This document shows positions 16,372-24,403 of a stretch of DNA of 64,000 nucleotides, one piece after another. The notes beneath the pieces were generated by a model that was not told the DNA's origin, did no database searches, and was given only the letters and a program-made list of their open reading frames with translations. This DNA comes from Solobacterium sp. UBA1761 (GTDB lineage: Bacteria; Bacillota_I; Bacilli_A; Erysipelotrichales; Erysipelotrichaceae), in contig DCHD01000038.1 of assembly GCA_002315565.1 (NCBI GenBank), positions 9,382 to 73,381 on the forward strand, written 5' to 3'. Numbering within the stretch: position 1 is the stretch's first letter; each line of letters begins with the position of its first letter. Both the position numbers and the translations under genes were made by a program.

Positions 16372-17226
16372 TTATCTGACCTCCTTATTTAGAAGATTGC
16401 ATGTTTCTTCATAGGCATGTCTTTCAAAGTCAAAGTACATTCTGCCTCTTGACATAGCTTCATCAAAATCTACCTCATAGCCATTAAAGTCCGGTCCGTC
16501 AACACAAGCAAACTTTGTAACCTTCTTGCCGTCGACATTCAATGTCAGTCTACAGCCACCGCACATTCCTGTACCATCGATCATTATCGGATTCATGGAT
16601 ACGGTACATGGAACACCATATTCTTTACAGGTTGCCACAACGAATTTCATCATGATTAAAGGTCCGATGGTTATGACTTCATCAAACTTCTTTCCGCTTT
16701 CCAGTAATCTCTTCAAAGGAACAGTTACATTGGCTTTTTCACCATATGAACCATCATCAGTAGTTATATATAAATCTTTACTGTTATTTCTGAATTCATC
16801 TTCAAGAATCAGAATATCTTTATTTTTGAAACCGATAATCGAAGTAACTTCACAACCCTCTTTATATAGTGCTTCGGCAATCGGTAAAGCAATCGCACAG
16901 CCTACTCCTCCACCGACAATGCAAACACTCTTCTTTCCTTCAATATCTGTAGCCTTGCCTAAAGGTCCGACAAAGTCTTCAATATATTCATTTTCTTCTT
17001 TTGCGTCGAGCAGTTTAGTTGTTGCACCGACAATCTGGAAGATAATCTTTACACTTCCTTCTTCTTCATTTACTCCGGCTACTGTCAAAGGTATTCTTTC
17101 ACCATCTTCATCAACCCTCAGAATAATAAACTGACCAGGTTTGGCCTTTCTTGCAACCAGTGGTGATTCAATATCCATCATTGTTACAGTTGGGTTAAGT
17201 CTTTTCTTTCTGATTATTCTATACAT
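16372..17226 (-). CDS. nfnA: NfnA: FAD/[2Fe-2S] subunit of NADH-dependent ferredoxin:NADP+ oxidoreductase
   Basis: A 284-residue ferredoxin-NADP reductase-fold protein. It has the FAD-binding RxPLTVA segment (ERIPLTVAG), a glycine-rich NAD loop (VCIVGGGVGCAIALPIAEAL) and C-terminal cysteines for a [2Fe-2S] cluster (MCGGCRLTLN and FACVDGPDF). This is the SudB/NfnA type, related to dihydroorotate dehydrogenase electron-transfer subunits. A GGGAGG ribosome site precedes ATG 17226. Gene order nfnA-nfnB is the standard one. It has an extended -10 promoter in the divergent region before ctlX. Confidence 0.88.
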   Translation of the reverse strand: MYRIIRKKRLNPTVTMMDIESPLVARKAKPGQFIILRVDEDGERIPLTVAGVNEEEGSVKIIFQIVGATTKLLDAKEENEYIEDFVGPLGKATDIEGKKSVCIVGGGVGCAIALPIAEALYKEGCEVTSIIGFKNKDILILEDEFRNNSKDLYITTDDGSYGEKANVTVPLKRLLESGKKFDEVITIGPLIMMKFVVATCKEYGVPCTVSMNPIMIDGTGMCGGCRLTLNVDGKKVTKFACVDGPDFNGYEVDFDEAMSRGRMYFDFERHAYEETCNLLNKEVR

Positions 17227-17342
17227 CTGAATACCTCCCTATACATATTCATTTTAACAAACTTATATCTTTAACAAATGTATTACAAATTTCATATCCA
17301 TGTAATTTGTTAAAATATAAGCATAAACTGCAAGGAGAAAAT
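17227..17342. promoter_or_regulatory. Divergent promoter region with mirrored TTTGTTAAAAT elements
   Basis: TTTGTTAAAAT occurs on the plus strand at 17306-17316 (towards ctlX) and on the minus strand at 17261-17251 (towards nfnA). Each reads as an extended -10 box (TGnTAAAAT). A third partial copy, TTTGTTAAA, lies on the minus strand at 17278-17270. The repeated element could instead be a shared operator. Confidence 0.5.
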
Positions 17343-18242
17343 ATGCAGACAACAGATAAAGTATTTATGGTGAGACCCGTTGCCTTCGCTTACAACGAAG
17401 AAACGGCTGTAAACAATGACTTTCAAAGTAAAACTGAATCAGAAAACACCCAAACAAAAGCCCTTAAAGAATTTGATGAATATGTAAAACTCCTTAAGGA
17501 GAATGGCGTAAAAGTCGTTACTGTAAACGACACACCAAAGCCTCATACACCTGATTCAATCTTTCCAAACAACTGGTTTTCAACTCACAGCAATGGAGAA
17601 CTTGTCATCTATTCAATGTGTGCAAAGAATCGAAGGAATGAACGCAAGAAAGAATTCATTGAGGCAATTCAGAATAACTTCAAAGTTAATGAAACAATTG
17701 ACTTCTCTTCTAATGAATCTAAGAACGAATTCCTTGAAGGAACAGGATCAATGGTTCTTGACAGGGAAAATCATATTGTCTACGCATGTAAGTCAATAAG
17801 AACTTCAGTGAAACTGCTTGATCTGTTTGCTGAAACAATGGGTTATACTGTATGTCTTTTTGAGTCTTTCTCACGCAACAACAATCCGATCTACCACACA
17901 AATGTAGTGATGTCAGTGGGTACAGACTATGCAGTTATATGTCTGGAATCAATCAAAGACGAAGCACAAAGTAACAAGGTGGTTGAATCATTGAACTCTA
18001 CCGGCAAAGCCATAGTCGATATAACATTAGACCAGCTTGAACACTTCTGCGGCAATATCCTTGAACTGAAAAATAAAGAAAATAAAAAACTGCTCGTAAT
18101 GTCTAAGACTGCGTATAACGCTTTCACAAAAGAGCAGCTGGAAATACTTTCAAAAGATAAAAAGATCATTACCCCAGATATCACAACCATCGAAACCAAC
18201 GGTGGTGGTTCAGCAAGATGCATGCTGGCAGAACTATTCTAA
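17343..18242 (+). CDS. ctlX: CtlX-type citrulline/arginine-related hydrolase (amidinotransferase fold)
   Basis: A 299-residue guanidine-modifying (pentein-fold) enzyme. Visible family blocks are MVRPVAFAYNEETAVNN, PDSIFPNNWFSTH with a substrate-binding Asp/Asn pair, EGTGSMVLDR, the catalytic-type His in NPIYHTNVVM, and the C-terminal nucleophile Cys in NGGGSARCMLAE. The complete catalytic set suggests an active hydrolase related to arginine deiminase and CtlX citrulline hydrolase. ATG 17343 has an AAGGAG ribosome site; the upstream TTG at 17307 lies in the promoter. Cytoplasmic; likely converts citrulline or a similar ureido/guanidino compound. Confidence 0.85.
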   Translation: MQTTDKVFMVRPVAFAYNEETAVNNDFQSKTESENTQTKALKEFDEYVKLLKENGVKVVTVNDTPKPHTPDSIFPNNWFSTHSNGELVIYSMCAKNRRNERKKEFIEAIQNNFKVNETIDFSSNESKNEFLEGTGSMVLDRENHIVYACKSIRTSVKLLDLFAETMGYTVCLFESFSRNNNPIYHTNVVMSVGTDYAVICLESIKDEAQSNKVVESLNSTGKAIVDITLDQLEHFCGNILELKNKENKKLLVMSKTAYNAFTKEQLEILSKDKKIITPDITTIETNGGGSARCMLAELF

Positions 18243-18245
18243 ATA

Positions 18246-18854
18246 CTATTCAGTAGTCACTAATTTATAATGATAACGTCCACCAAAACATACGAAGATA
18301 ATTTCAGTTTCACTTTCTTTTTCAAGACTTAATACTTCTTCACCTAACATATCATACTGTTCCTTAAACTCATTGTACTTTGCGTGGATATGACTTAATG
18401 CATCATCTTTAAAGAAGAATTTCTTTTCACTATATGTTTTTTTGTGGGTGCCAATATTCTCAACTTCCTCACTGACAATATAACCTTTATTTTTAACAGG
18501 CTCTTTGGCATCTTCTTTTTTATATTCATCAAAGGTGAATTCAGGGTCCATGTCTGTACCACAAACCTCGTTAATATCTCCATCAGTGAAACTGCAGCCA
18601 ACATAATCACCATATTCCTGAAGTATCTTTATAGCATATTCATCCTTGGTCTCAAGATATAACTTATTAGCGAACTTTATGAACAGTTCCTGAACCTCTG
18701 TATTTTTTGCAGAATCAAGACTTGAACGTTTGTAATGGAAAGGATCGTGAAGTCCAATCAGAAATCCTTCATTACAAAAATCTTCATGTTCTTTAGCATC
18801 TGAAGAACCCCATAGTGCAAAATGAATCTCATCATATAATTCTTTATAGTTCAT
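18246..18854 (-). CDS. Hypothetical acidic protein
   Basis: A 202-residue, acidic, soluble protein without signal peptide. I do not recognise the family. The N-terminal half is aromatic-rich; the C-terminal half has a charged helical segment followed by a short beta-rich end (IIFVCFGGRYHYKLV). ATG 18854 has a GGGAGG ribosome site 7 nt upstream; a TTG five codons further up is rejected. It is convergent with ctlX, with only 3 nt between stops, and follows the Pr6Pr gene cluster upstream on the same strand. Confidence 0.65.
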   Translation of the reverse strand: MNYKELYDEIHFALWGSSDAKEHEDFCNEGFLIGLHDPFHYKRSSLDSAKNTEVQELFIKFANKLYLETKDEYAIKILQEYGDYVGCSFTDGDINEVCGTDMDPEFTFDEYKKEDAKEPVKNKGYIVSEEVENIGTHKKTYSEKKFFFKDDALSHIHAKYNEFKEQYDMLGEEVLSLEKESETEIIFVCFGGRYHYKLVTTE

Positions 18855-18888
18855 ATTTATACCTCCCAAAAGGAAATTATTATATCAG

Positions 18889-19764
18889 TTATTTCTGGAT
18901 TGTAAACAGTTCTTTAACATAAAATGCACAGAGTTCATCAATACTTCTTCCTGATTGGTATTTTTCTTCCATCAGAATAATGATTCTTCTTGGTACAGCT
19001 ATATCTCCACCCCTGTCATATTTCCTGTTTCTTATTGCCAGATTACTGATGGCTTCTTCAATTGTTGGATAAGATACCTCATCAGAAGCCATATAGTATT
19101 CTTTGATTTCTTTTTTTGAGAGTTCGTGTCTTCTGTTGTGCAGTTTTCTTAAAATAACTGCTATTCCAAAATAAACCACAACAACCATAATCACTGCAAG
19201 AACCGGTGGCATTACACCAACAATGTGGTAATGGTCATTCCAGTTTTCTTTACCAAACACTTCAATCACATAGATTGTGCCATAGATAAGTAAAGGTATC
19301 ATCGTATACCAGAGCATATTCCGGTTCATATTGTGGTCATCATTAATGAAGATGAACGCAATGATTGCCATCACCGGAGTCAGAAAATGCACGTAGTAAT
19401 TGCCCTTGTCTATATATGACAGATAAAATCCTTTGAAAGGAAGAACAAATACCGCCGCCAGCAGTAATGTAACCGTTACTGTACAGGTGGAAATGTAAAG
19501 AAGGTTTACAACCCATCTTGGAAGATGATAGTTATCGTTTCTCAGACCATCAATCTGAAACGGAATACATAAGAATGCACACAGTGCTGCAAAAATATTT
19601 GATTCATATGTAAAATACCTGAGATTTTCAAGTCCAAGGTAAACATAATTTCCGTCAACTGTAACACCTACGAGAAGCGCAATAGCCGCAGTGATAAAAA
19701 CCAGTGAACAAAGCACCAGTGCTGCTATACATCTTTTTCTGTTTTGAATATGAATATCTTTCAT
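18889..19764 (-). CDS. Pr6Pr family membrane protein with a C-terminal soluble extension
   Basis: A 291-residue protein, paralogous to the one at 7029: LRYFTYESNIFAALCAF, VTVTLLLAAVFVLP, YYVHFLTPVMAIIAFIF and the late IPLLIYGTIYVIEV match in order. Seven hydrophobic helices occupy residues 10-220. Unlike the shorter paralogue it has an added 70-residue cytoplasmic tail beginning SYPTIEEAISNLAIRNRK, of unknown role. Membrane enzyme or sensor; function unknown. It is 3 nt from the flavin-binding gene upstream and has no clear ribosome site of its own, so coupling is likely. Confidence 0.75.
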   Translation of the reverse strand: MKDIHIQNRKRCIAALVLCSLVFITAAIALLVGVTVDGNYVYLGLENLRYFTYESNIFAALCAFLCIPFQIDGLRNDNYHLPRWVVNLLYISTCTVTVTLLLAAVFVLPFKGFYLSYIDKGNYYVHFLTPVMAIIAFIFINDDHNMNRNMLWYTMIPLLIYGTIYVIEVFGKENWNDHYHIVGVMPPVLAVIMVVVVYFGIAVILRKLHNRRHELSKKEIKEYYMASDEVSYPTIEEAISNLAIRNRKYDRGGDIAVPRRIIILMEEKYQSGRSIDELCAFYVKELFTIQK

Positions 19765-19767
19765 AAA

Positions 19768-20160
19768 TCAGAATTCAATAACCTTTGGTTGTTTTGTGAA
19801 TGAAGCAATAACAGCTTTGCATTCAGAAAGTCTGAACACTTCTGTATTGCCGTCATCTTCGTTATACATGTTTCTTAGCATTGGATAGGCATCCAGCATA
19901 TGCACTTTAGCTTCTCTTCTTTCATCAGCAGTTGCCTTGGCGGATAGTCTTAGCCAGTCGCCATCTTTAAAGGCACAGATTTCAATATAAGGATTGGCAT
20001 GAATCTGTTTAGAGACATCCTTGATTTTACCGGTCTGGATATAAAGGCCATCTTCAAAAATGTCAACAGTTCCAAAAGGTCTTACTTTTGGCTTGCCGTT
20101 TTCTACTGTTGCCAGATAATATGTTTCAGCATTCTTTAAAAATTCATATACTTCTTTCAT
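19768..20160 (-). CDS. Pyridoxamine 5'-phosphate oxidase-like flavin-binding protein
   Basis: A 130-residue split-barrel protein: YYLATVENGKPKVRPFGTV is the FMN phosphate-binding strand pair of the PNPOx-like family, followed by GLYIQTGKIKDVSKQI and IEICAFKDGDWLRLSA. This short class comprises flavin- or F420/haem-binding oxidoreductases of general unknown substrate, not true PdxH. Cytoplasmic. An AGGGGAA ribosome site lies before ATG 20160. It stands between the MupG-like gene (2 nt) and the Pr6Pr gene (3 nt), forming a three-gene operon. Confidence 0.82.
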   Translation of the reverse strand: MKEVYEFLKNAETYYLATVENGKPKVRPFGTVDIFEDGLYIQTGKIKDVSKQIHANPYIEICAFKDGDWLRLSAKATADERREAKVHMLDAYPMLRNMYNEDDGNTEVFRLSECKAVIASFTKQPKVIEF

Positions 20161-20162
20161 GC

Positions 20163-21173
20163 TTATTCCCCTTTCACAAAACAGAATCTGTCATTACGTT
20201 TTGTATGATCAATTACTTCAAGATACTCTTCCAAGACTCTACCGATGACGTTTACCTTTTCATCTTCTGGCAGATCTTTTTTAATTATCTGCATCTCGCC
20301 TGAATAGCGAAGATACTTTAGATTGTCGATTGTTACAGAACCTCTTTTACGTTCAATACAGCAAGTCGGTTCAATGGTTTGTCCAGCTGTAGCATACTCT
20401 CTGCTCTCTTTGATTCTGATAAGCCAGGAAGGTGAATCAATACGATTAGTGAATGTTCTACCATAAAGACATGGATATCCATTCAGTTCTGCCGGAACCT
20501 GGATAATTCCTTCTTTTTCAGTTTTATAAATCAGATCCGCTTCATAATCAGAGAGTCCTGCATCGCCAACTATAATCAGATCAGATTCTTTTCTTAAATC
20601 AAGATACTGGATATATGGTTTCTTATTACGATGTTCTTCAAGGGTTGGAAGTCCTTCAAACAAAGGACCACGAAAATCTTTATCACCGCAAATGAACGTA
20701 CCTACCTTTATACCCCTGTTTTTAAACAGTTCATTTCTTTCTTCATAGTATTCTCTATCAAGTCCAGTTTCTTTTCTTGGATAGAAGTTATGAATTGCAA
20801 TTACATCACCCTGCAGTTTATCCAACAAATCAATATTACATGTTGAAGCATTCACTGCTGTACCACAATATCTGCTATAAGCTACTATCTCATCTTCTTT
20901 GAATCCGAAGTCATAACGGATATAGTCAATTCTGTATTTCTTTGCCAGTTCTTCAATTGACTTGAAGCCAAGAATTTCAAGTCCTCTTGGAGAAAGATCA
21001 ACAATAATCTTTTTACCTGCAGCTTCAAGTTTCTTTAATAAAGCATCAACCTTTTCTTTGTAATCGTCATTGAACTCTTCAGCAATATGCAGTGAAGTAA
21101 AATAAAAGTCACATCGCTCATCAAGCGCCATGTTTTCAGCATACTGTGAAATATAAATTGATCTTCCTATCAT
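20163..21173 (-). CDS. MupG-like (DUF871) TIM-barrel protein
   Basis: A 336-residue protein of the DUF871 family. Its founding member MupG of Staphylococcus aureus hydrolyses MurNAc 6-phosphate-GlcNAc during cell-wall recycling. The opening IGRSIYISQYAENM, FTSLHIAEE, VDLSPRGLEILG and RYDFGF...VNASTCN are typical barrel segments, and the C-terminal RKRGSVTIDN belongs to the small beta domain. No PTS gene is adjacent, so the muropeptide role is inference. ATG 21173 is chosen; it lies 7 nt after a TATAAT box with no ribosome site. Confidence 0.8.
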   Translation of the reverse strand: MIGRSIYISQYAENMALDERCDFYFTSLHIAEEFNDDYKEKVDALLKKLEAAGKKIIVDLSPRGLEILGFKSIEELAKKYRIDYIRYDFGFKEDEIVAYSRYCGTAVNASTCNIDLLDKLQGDVIAIHNFYPRKETGLDREYYEERNELFKNRGIKVGTFICGDKDFRGPLFEGLPTLEEHRNKKPYIQYLDLRKESDLIIVGDAGLSDYEADLIYKTEKEGIIQVPAELNGYPCLYGRTFTNRIDSPSWLIRIKESREYATAGQTIEPTCCIERKRGSVTIDNLKYLRYSGEMQIIKKDLPEDEKVNVIGRVLEEYLEVIDHTKRNDRFCFVKGE

Positions 21174-21186
21174 TAAAACTATTATA
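21174..21186 (-). promoter_or_regulatory. -10 box 7 nt before the ATG (leaderless-type start)
   Basis: On the minus strand TATAAT (21186-21181) is followed by AGTTTTA and then ATG at 21173. No Shine-Dalgarno sequence is present. The -35 region would fall inside the upstream terminator hairpin. Confidence 0.55.
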
Positions 21187-21190
21187 CTTG

Positions 21191-21216
21191 AAAAAAGGGT
21201 TTGGATTTCCAAACCC
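21191..21216 (-). terminator. Rho-independent terminator of the hydrolase-membrane fusion gene
   Basis: GGGTTTGG (21197-21204) pairs with CCAAACCC (21209-21216) around a 4-nt loop; six T residues follow on the minus strand. Confidence 0.8.
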
Positions 21217-21224
21217 TTTGAATA

Positions 21225-23204
21225 TTACAGATAAGCAGAGCCGCCAGTTACAATCCAGCAGGCGATTATCGCAATCAGCATTGCACCAGTGTAGACATTG
21301 TTTGTACGTCTGTATACATAAGTGCCGATAAACGCAAATACAATAACCTGAGGAAGGAACAGGATAAGTAATGACATGAATGGCCCACCGAATGTAGAAC
21401 CAAACAGTAAGTCAGCACCTGGACCAATTTCCGCAAAGAACGGAATGTATTCAATAAATGTTACAAGCAGTACACCGCCTACCATTACAAAGGCATTTAC
21501 TGCAAACTGTTTAAAGAATGAAGCACAGCCCTTTTCGTAAGCTGCTTTGGTTCTTAAACCAGCCATAATCTTGGAGTTGTTTAGGATATAGAACAGCATG
21601 AAGATGACAATATATACGGCAAACTGTCCGATTCTGATTGAATTGAATGATTTGAACATTGGCCAGATATAACGCAGGTCAAGGTTGAAGCACTTTTCTG
21701 CAATCAGTACCATTACATACATAGAGAAAACCATTGTGAATGCCATAACCAGTGACTTGCCAACTAGTCTGAAGTCAATGCGATTTGGTTTTTCTTCTGT
21801 ACTTAAACCCATCTCAAAGAGATTTGTAGGGTTCTTCTTTGACTTGACTGCAATTACTGTCAGAATAACCATAATCAGAATCAGGAGGCTGTACCATGAA
21901 ACAAATCCATTACCGACAGTCATTCTGAAGATGCCTTCAGGAAGTGGCAGCAGACCATGGCCTAACTGGGTCATAAATGGGAATGATGCGCCGGCTAAAC
22001 CAATAGAGATAAGTGCGCCTTTCCACCATTTGCCCTTTGACTTGATTTTCTCTTCTGGTGGCATCTTTGTTACGATACCGCTGAAAAACTTGGTCTTTAG
22101 CAACATTTCCATTAGTGGAAGCATCATACCGATAGCTGCAAACATCGCAACCAAAGTAAGAAGTTCTTTTGTATTGGCAACCTGATTATCATAGGCAAAA
22201 TCTGAAGTATGACCTGAAGCAGCATCAAACCATTCAAGTGCTGTTGAAAGACCTTTTTCATTATGAGTAGTAAGACGATGGTTGGTATAAAGAAGTTCCA
22301 TACGTCTTGCAGTGCCATCTTTGAAGTTACCGAATGTTGTATTCCAGGCAGCATTATCTGTTCCCAGGAATTCTTTTCTCAAAGCTGAATTGAGCAGTTC
22401 ATCAGATACGATATTCTGGTAATCTCTGAAATATGAGAATTCATCATATTTAGCCTGAAGCAGTAAAACGTTATTGAAGTGAATCTTATCAGAGTCATAG
22501 GCATCAGAAGTAAAGAGTTCGCCACACTGAAGCACTGTTGCGACAGGTTCAATAGCAGTACCTGAATAGGCTGCAGCAACGCTCCATGAACTCCAGGTGC
22601 CCATTGAATGACCTGATACAACCATCCTTGTGTTGTCTACATATGGAAGAGTTGAAAGATATGCGTAGGCTTCAATACCACCACAGCTTGAATCTTTGAT
22701 GGAGTTTCCATCACTGTCTTTTGAATATTCGTCATTGAAGAATGAAAGATTTGAGAAGTTCATCATGATTCTGTAACGTTCTGCTCCAGAATCGGATATT
22801 TCTACATATGTGCCATCTTCTTTTGAATCTTCGCCATAGTTGACAGTAACTTTGTGGTTTACATAACCTCTTGAGAGTAATCCGGTATCAGTAGAACCAT
22901 GACCATATTCATCAATTGCCAGAACGACATAACCTCTTCTTGCCAGTTCAATTGAATAGGCAGCACATGTTTCATGGTCATTCTGATATCCGTGCAGCAA
23001 TAATGCTGCTGGTGCTTTGTCTGTTTCAGTAGCAGTAACAGGCTTATATAACTTGTAAGTTATATTCCCTTCATCTGTTTTAAAGTTACCCATTGTAACT
23101 TCAACGTTGCCGCCATCCTTCTGAATGCTGTTGGCTTTTGCAAGACAGCCAATGCATACCAGCAAGAGGGCAACAAAAATAATCAGATACTTTTTGATTT
23201 TCAT
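21225..23204 (-). CDS. Alpha/beta hydrolase fused to a polytopic membrane domain
   Basis: A 659-residue protein. Residues 1-25 are a signal anchor with a lipobox-like LVCIGC. An alpha/beta hydrolase domain follows (about 45-340): oxyanion loop LLHGYQND near 68-75, nucleophile Ser200 in GHSMG, and a catalytic-type His probably in TNHRLTTHN. From about residue 350 there are seven or eight membrane helices. The hydrolase would face outwards. The substrate is not known; an ester, peptide or polyketide-like small molecule are all possible. The gene lies behind a structured leader with a terminator at 23243-23287. Confidence 0.8.
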   Translation of the reverse strand: MKIKKYLIIFVALLLVCIGCLAKANSIQKDGGNVEVTMGNFKTDEGNITYKLYKPVTATETDKAPAALLLHGYQNDHETCAAYSIELARRGYVVLAIDEYGHGSTDTGLLSRGYVNHKVTVNYGEDSKEDGTYVEISDSGAERYRIMMNFSNLSFFNDEYSKDSDGNSIKDSSCGGIEAYAYLSTLPYVDNTRMVVSGHSMGTWSSWSVAAAYSGTAIEPVATVLQCGELFTSDAYDSDKIHFNNVLLLQAKYDEFSYFRDYQNIVSDELLNSALRKEFLGTDNAAWNTTFGNFKDGTARRMELLYTNHRLTTHNEKGLSTALEWFDAASGHTSDFAYDNQVANTKELLTLVAMFAAIGMMLPLMEMLLKTKFFSGIVTKMPPEEKIKSKGKWWKGALISIGLAGASFPFMTQLGHGLLPLPEGIFRMTVGNGFVSWYSLLILIMVILTVIAVKSKKNPTNLFEMGLSTEEKPNRIDFRLVGKSLVMAFTMVFSMYVMVLIAEKCFNLDLRYIWPMFKSFNSIRIGQFAVYIVIFMLFYILNNSKIMAGLRTKAAYEKGCASFFKQFAVNAFVMVGGVLLVTFIEYIPFFAEIGPGADLLFGSTFGGPFMSLLILFLPQVIVFAFIGTYVYRRTNNVYTGAMLIAIIACWIVTGGSAYL

Positions 23205-23242
23205 ATTTTGTAATTTCCTTCTTTATATATATTTTACAATAT

Positions 23243-23287
23243 AAAAAAGCAGCTATGCTCCCGATTTGGGGAAAGGAACATAACTGC
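23243..23287 (-). terminator. Leader terminator upstream of the hydrolase fusion
   Basis: The arm GCAGTTATGTTCC pairs with GGGAGCATAGCTGC over 13 bp (two G-U pairs), followed by six T residues. It lies about 40 nt before the ATG at 23204, too far from the previous gene's own terminator to serve it, so it is probably a regulated leader terminator. Confidence 0.7.
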
Positions 23288-23440
23288 GTATCTATAAACT
23301 CCAGGTACAGCTGTTAATGAGAAAAACGTCGTTTCAGGGGTACTGTACTCTAGAGGTTACAGCATGTTCTAACAAAGTATTTGCGGTCTATACGCAAGAC
23401 CTTCAGCAACATTTGTTTAATCCGTACTTTCAAGGATTCA
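23243..23440 (-). ncRNA. Structured 5' leader RNA with terminator/antiterminator (riboswitch-like)
   Basis: This holds most of the 314-nt gap 23205-23518. On the minus strand, TTTACT (23473-23468) and TATAGT (23451-23446), 16 nt apart, form a promoter. The RNA then shows hairpin AATCC/GGATT (23438-23419), hairpin GGTCT/AGACC (23401-23385), a rod made of a 12-bp stem (CTCTAG-A-GTACAG with CTGTACCTGGAG) capped by AAACG-A-CGTTT, and an outer stem GAACAT-g-CTGT (from 23369) with GCAG-tt-ATGTTC (23287-23276). That last strand is also the 5' arm of the terminator at 23243-23287, so the two structures exclude each other. No known riboswitch core is recognised. Confidence 0.55.
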
Positions 23441-23506
23441 TCTTTACTATAAAAAAAGAGATGTTCCAGTAAACAACCCTTTTCGTTCCAAAAGCGTTCC
23501 AATATG

Positions 23507-23531
23507 AAAAAGAAATGCCTAACGCATTTCT
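23507..23531 (-). terminator. Rho-independent terminator containing the regulator's stop codon
   Basis: AGAAATGC (23511-23518) and GCATTTCT (23524-23531) form the stem; the TAG stop of the regulator (23519-23521) is in the loop, and T residues follow on the minus strand. Confidence 0.7.
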
Positions 23532-24337
23532 TCAAGGTCGTATTTTGTCATTTCTGCCCATGAATACTCATTCAGATATGAACCATGGAACAGTTTTTCA
23601 CAGCCCGGTTTCTGATTCATGTAGTCAAACAGATCACACTGTACCTTCTCTGGCACAATTCTTCTTTTGCCGTTTTTTGTCTCGACAATGTTTTCGATTC
23701 CATATTCTCTAAGTGTGTTCTTAAGTCTAAGTGCTACTTTTCGATAATTGGATTGAGTCTGTTTATCGTATGGCCTATCTTCCCATAAAAAGCTTACTGC
23801 CTCAGATCCTGTAACAAAACTTCCTCTATGGTCAACAAGTACTGCCAACAGTTCTTTGGCTTTTTCACTTGAGAAAGCAACAGCTTCATCATTGATCTGT
23901 ACATTGAAATAACCGAATGTTGTTATCTTTACCAGTTTGAACATGTTGGAATATCTGACATCAGTCATATCACGGCAACAGAACAGGAAAGAATCGTCAT
24001 TAAGTTTTACGGCTACACCAAGATATGAGAAGAACATTCCTCTTCTGGTCTTGATTCGAAAATCGATCTGCAGAGGTCTTTTCGCTTTCTCGAGTTCTCC
24101 TGGAGTAATGATTCTGTTGAAGTATTTCAGCGCTACTGCTCTGTCTTCTTCAATAATGTAGTTATTGACCCAGAAATGTTTGGCTGAATCAATTGTCATA
24201 TCGATATCGTAGTAGATACCGATGGCAGATGTATCCTTGCCATGGATACATTTTACAAGTTTGGTTGAAGTATTTATTTCAAATATGACATTATATGCAC
24301 TCTTTAATGCTTCAAGATAGTTAATCTCATGTCCCAT
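23519..24337 (-). CDS. PAS-like/SARP-type winged-helix transcriptional regulator
   Basis: A 272-residue regulator. Residues about 10-125 look like a PAS-type sensor (RPLQIDFRIKTRRGMFFSYLGVAVKL...CCRDMTDVR). Residues about 136-232 match the OmpR/SARP winged helix: ITTFGYFNVQINDEAVAF, KAKELLAVLVDHRGSFVTGSEA and NYRKVALRLKNTLREYGIENIV. The bacterial transcriptional activation repeats usual in SARPs are missing beyond a short C-terminal tail. It is divergent from the MFS gene, the stretch between starts being 66 nt, so it may control that gene and itself. TAAGAT ends 6 nt before its ATG, with no ribosome site. Confidence 0.75.
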   Translation of the reverse strand: MGHEINYLEALKSAYNVIFEINTSTKLVKCIHGKDTSAIGIYYDIDMTIDSAKHFWVNNYIIEEDRAVALKYFNRIITPGELEKAKRPLQIDFRIKTRRGMFFSYLGVAVKLNDDSFLFCCRDMTDVRYSNMFKLVKITTFGYFNVQINDEAVAFSSEKAKELLAVLVDHRGSFVTGSEAVSFLWEDRPYDKQTQSNYRKVALRLKNTLREYGIENIVETKNGKRRIVPEKVQCDLFDYMNQKPGCEKLFHGSYLNEYSWAEMTKYDLEEMR

Positions 24338-24403
24338 AACTTCATCTTAGTTCTTTTTGACATTTTTACAAGCAAGTTGCCTTCTTGGAGTATACTTATT
24401 TCT
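24338..24403. promoter_or_regulatory. Compact divergent promoters of the SARP-like regulator and MFS gene
   Basis: Towards the MFS gene, TATACT (24391-24396) ends 7 nt before the ATG at 24404. Towards the regulator, TAAGAT (minus strand 24349-24344) ends 6 nt before its ATG. Neither start has a properly spaced Shine-Dalgarno sequence, so both look leaderless. The 66-nt stretch leaves room for one shared regulator site. Confidence 0.45.

Noticed and set aside
23243..23440. Reading the leader RNA as 6S RNA, SRP RNA or a T-box
   Set aside because: The SRP domain IV loop, T-box sequence and a single 5'-3' end-closing 6S rod are absent; the terminator competes with an internal stem and lies just before a gene.
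23350..23535. A 61-codon minus-strand frame in the gap before the hydrolase fusion
   Set aside because: It starts at TTG inside the regulator gene, has no ribosome site, and overlaps the terminator, promoter and hairpins that explain the region better.
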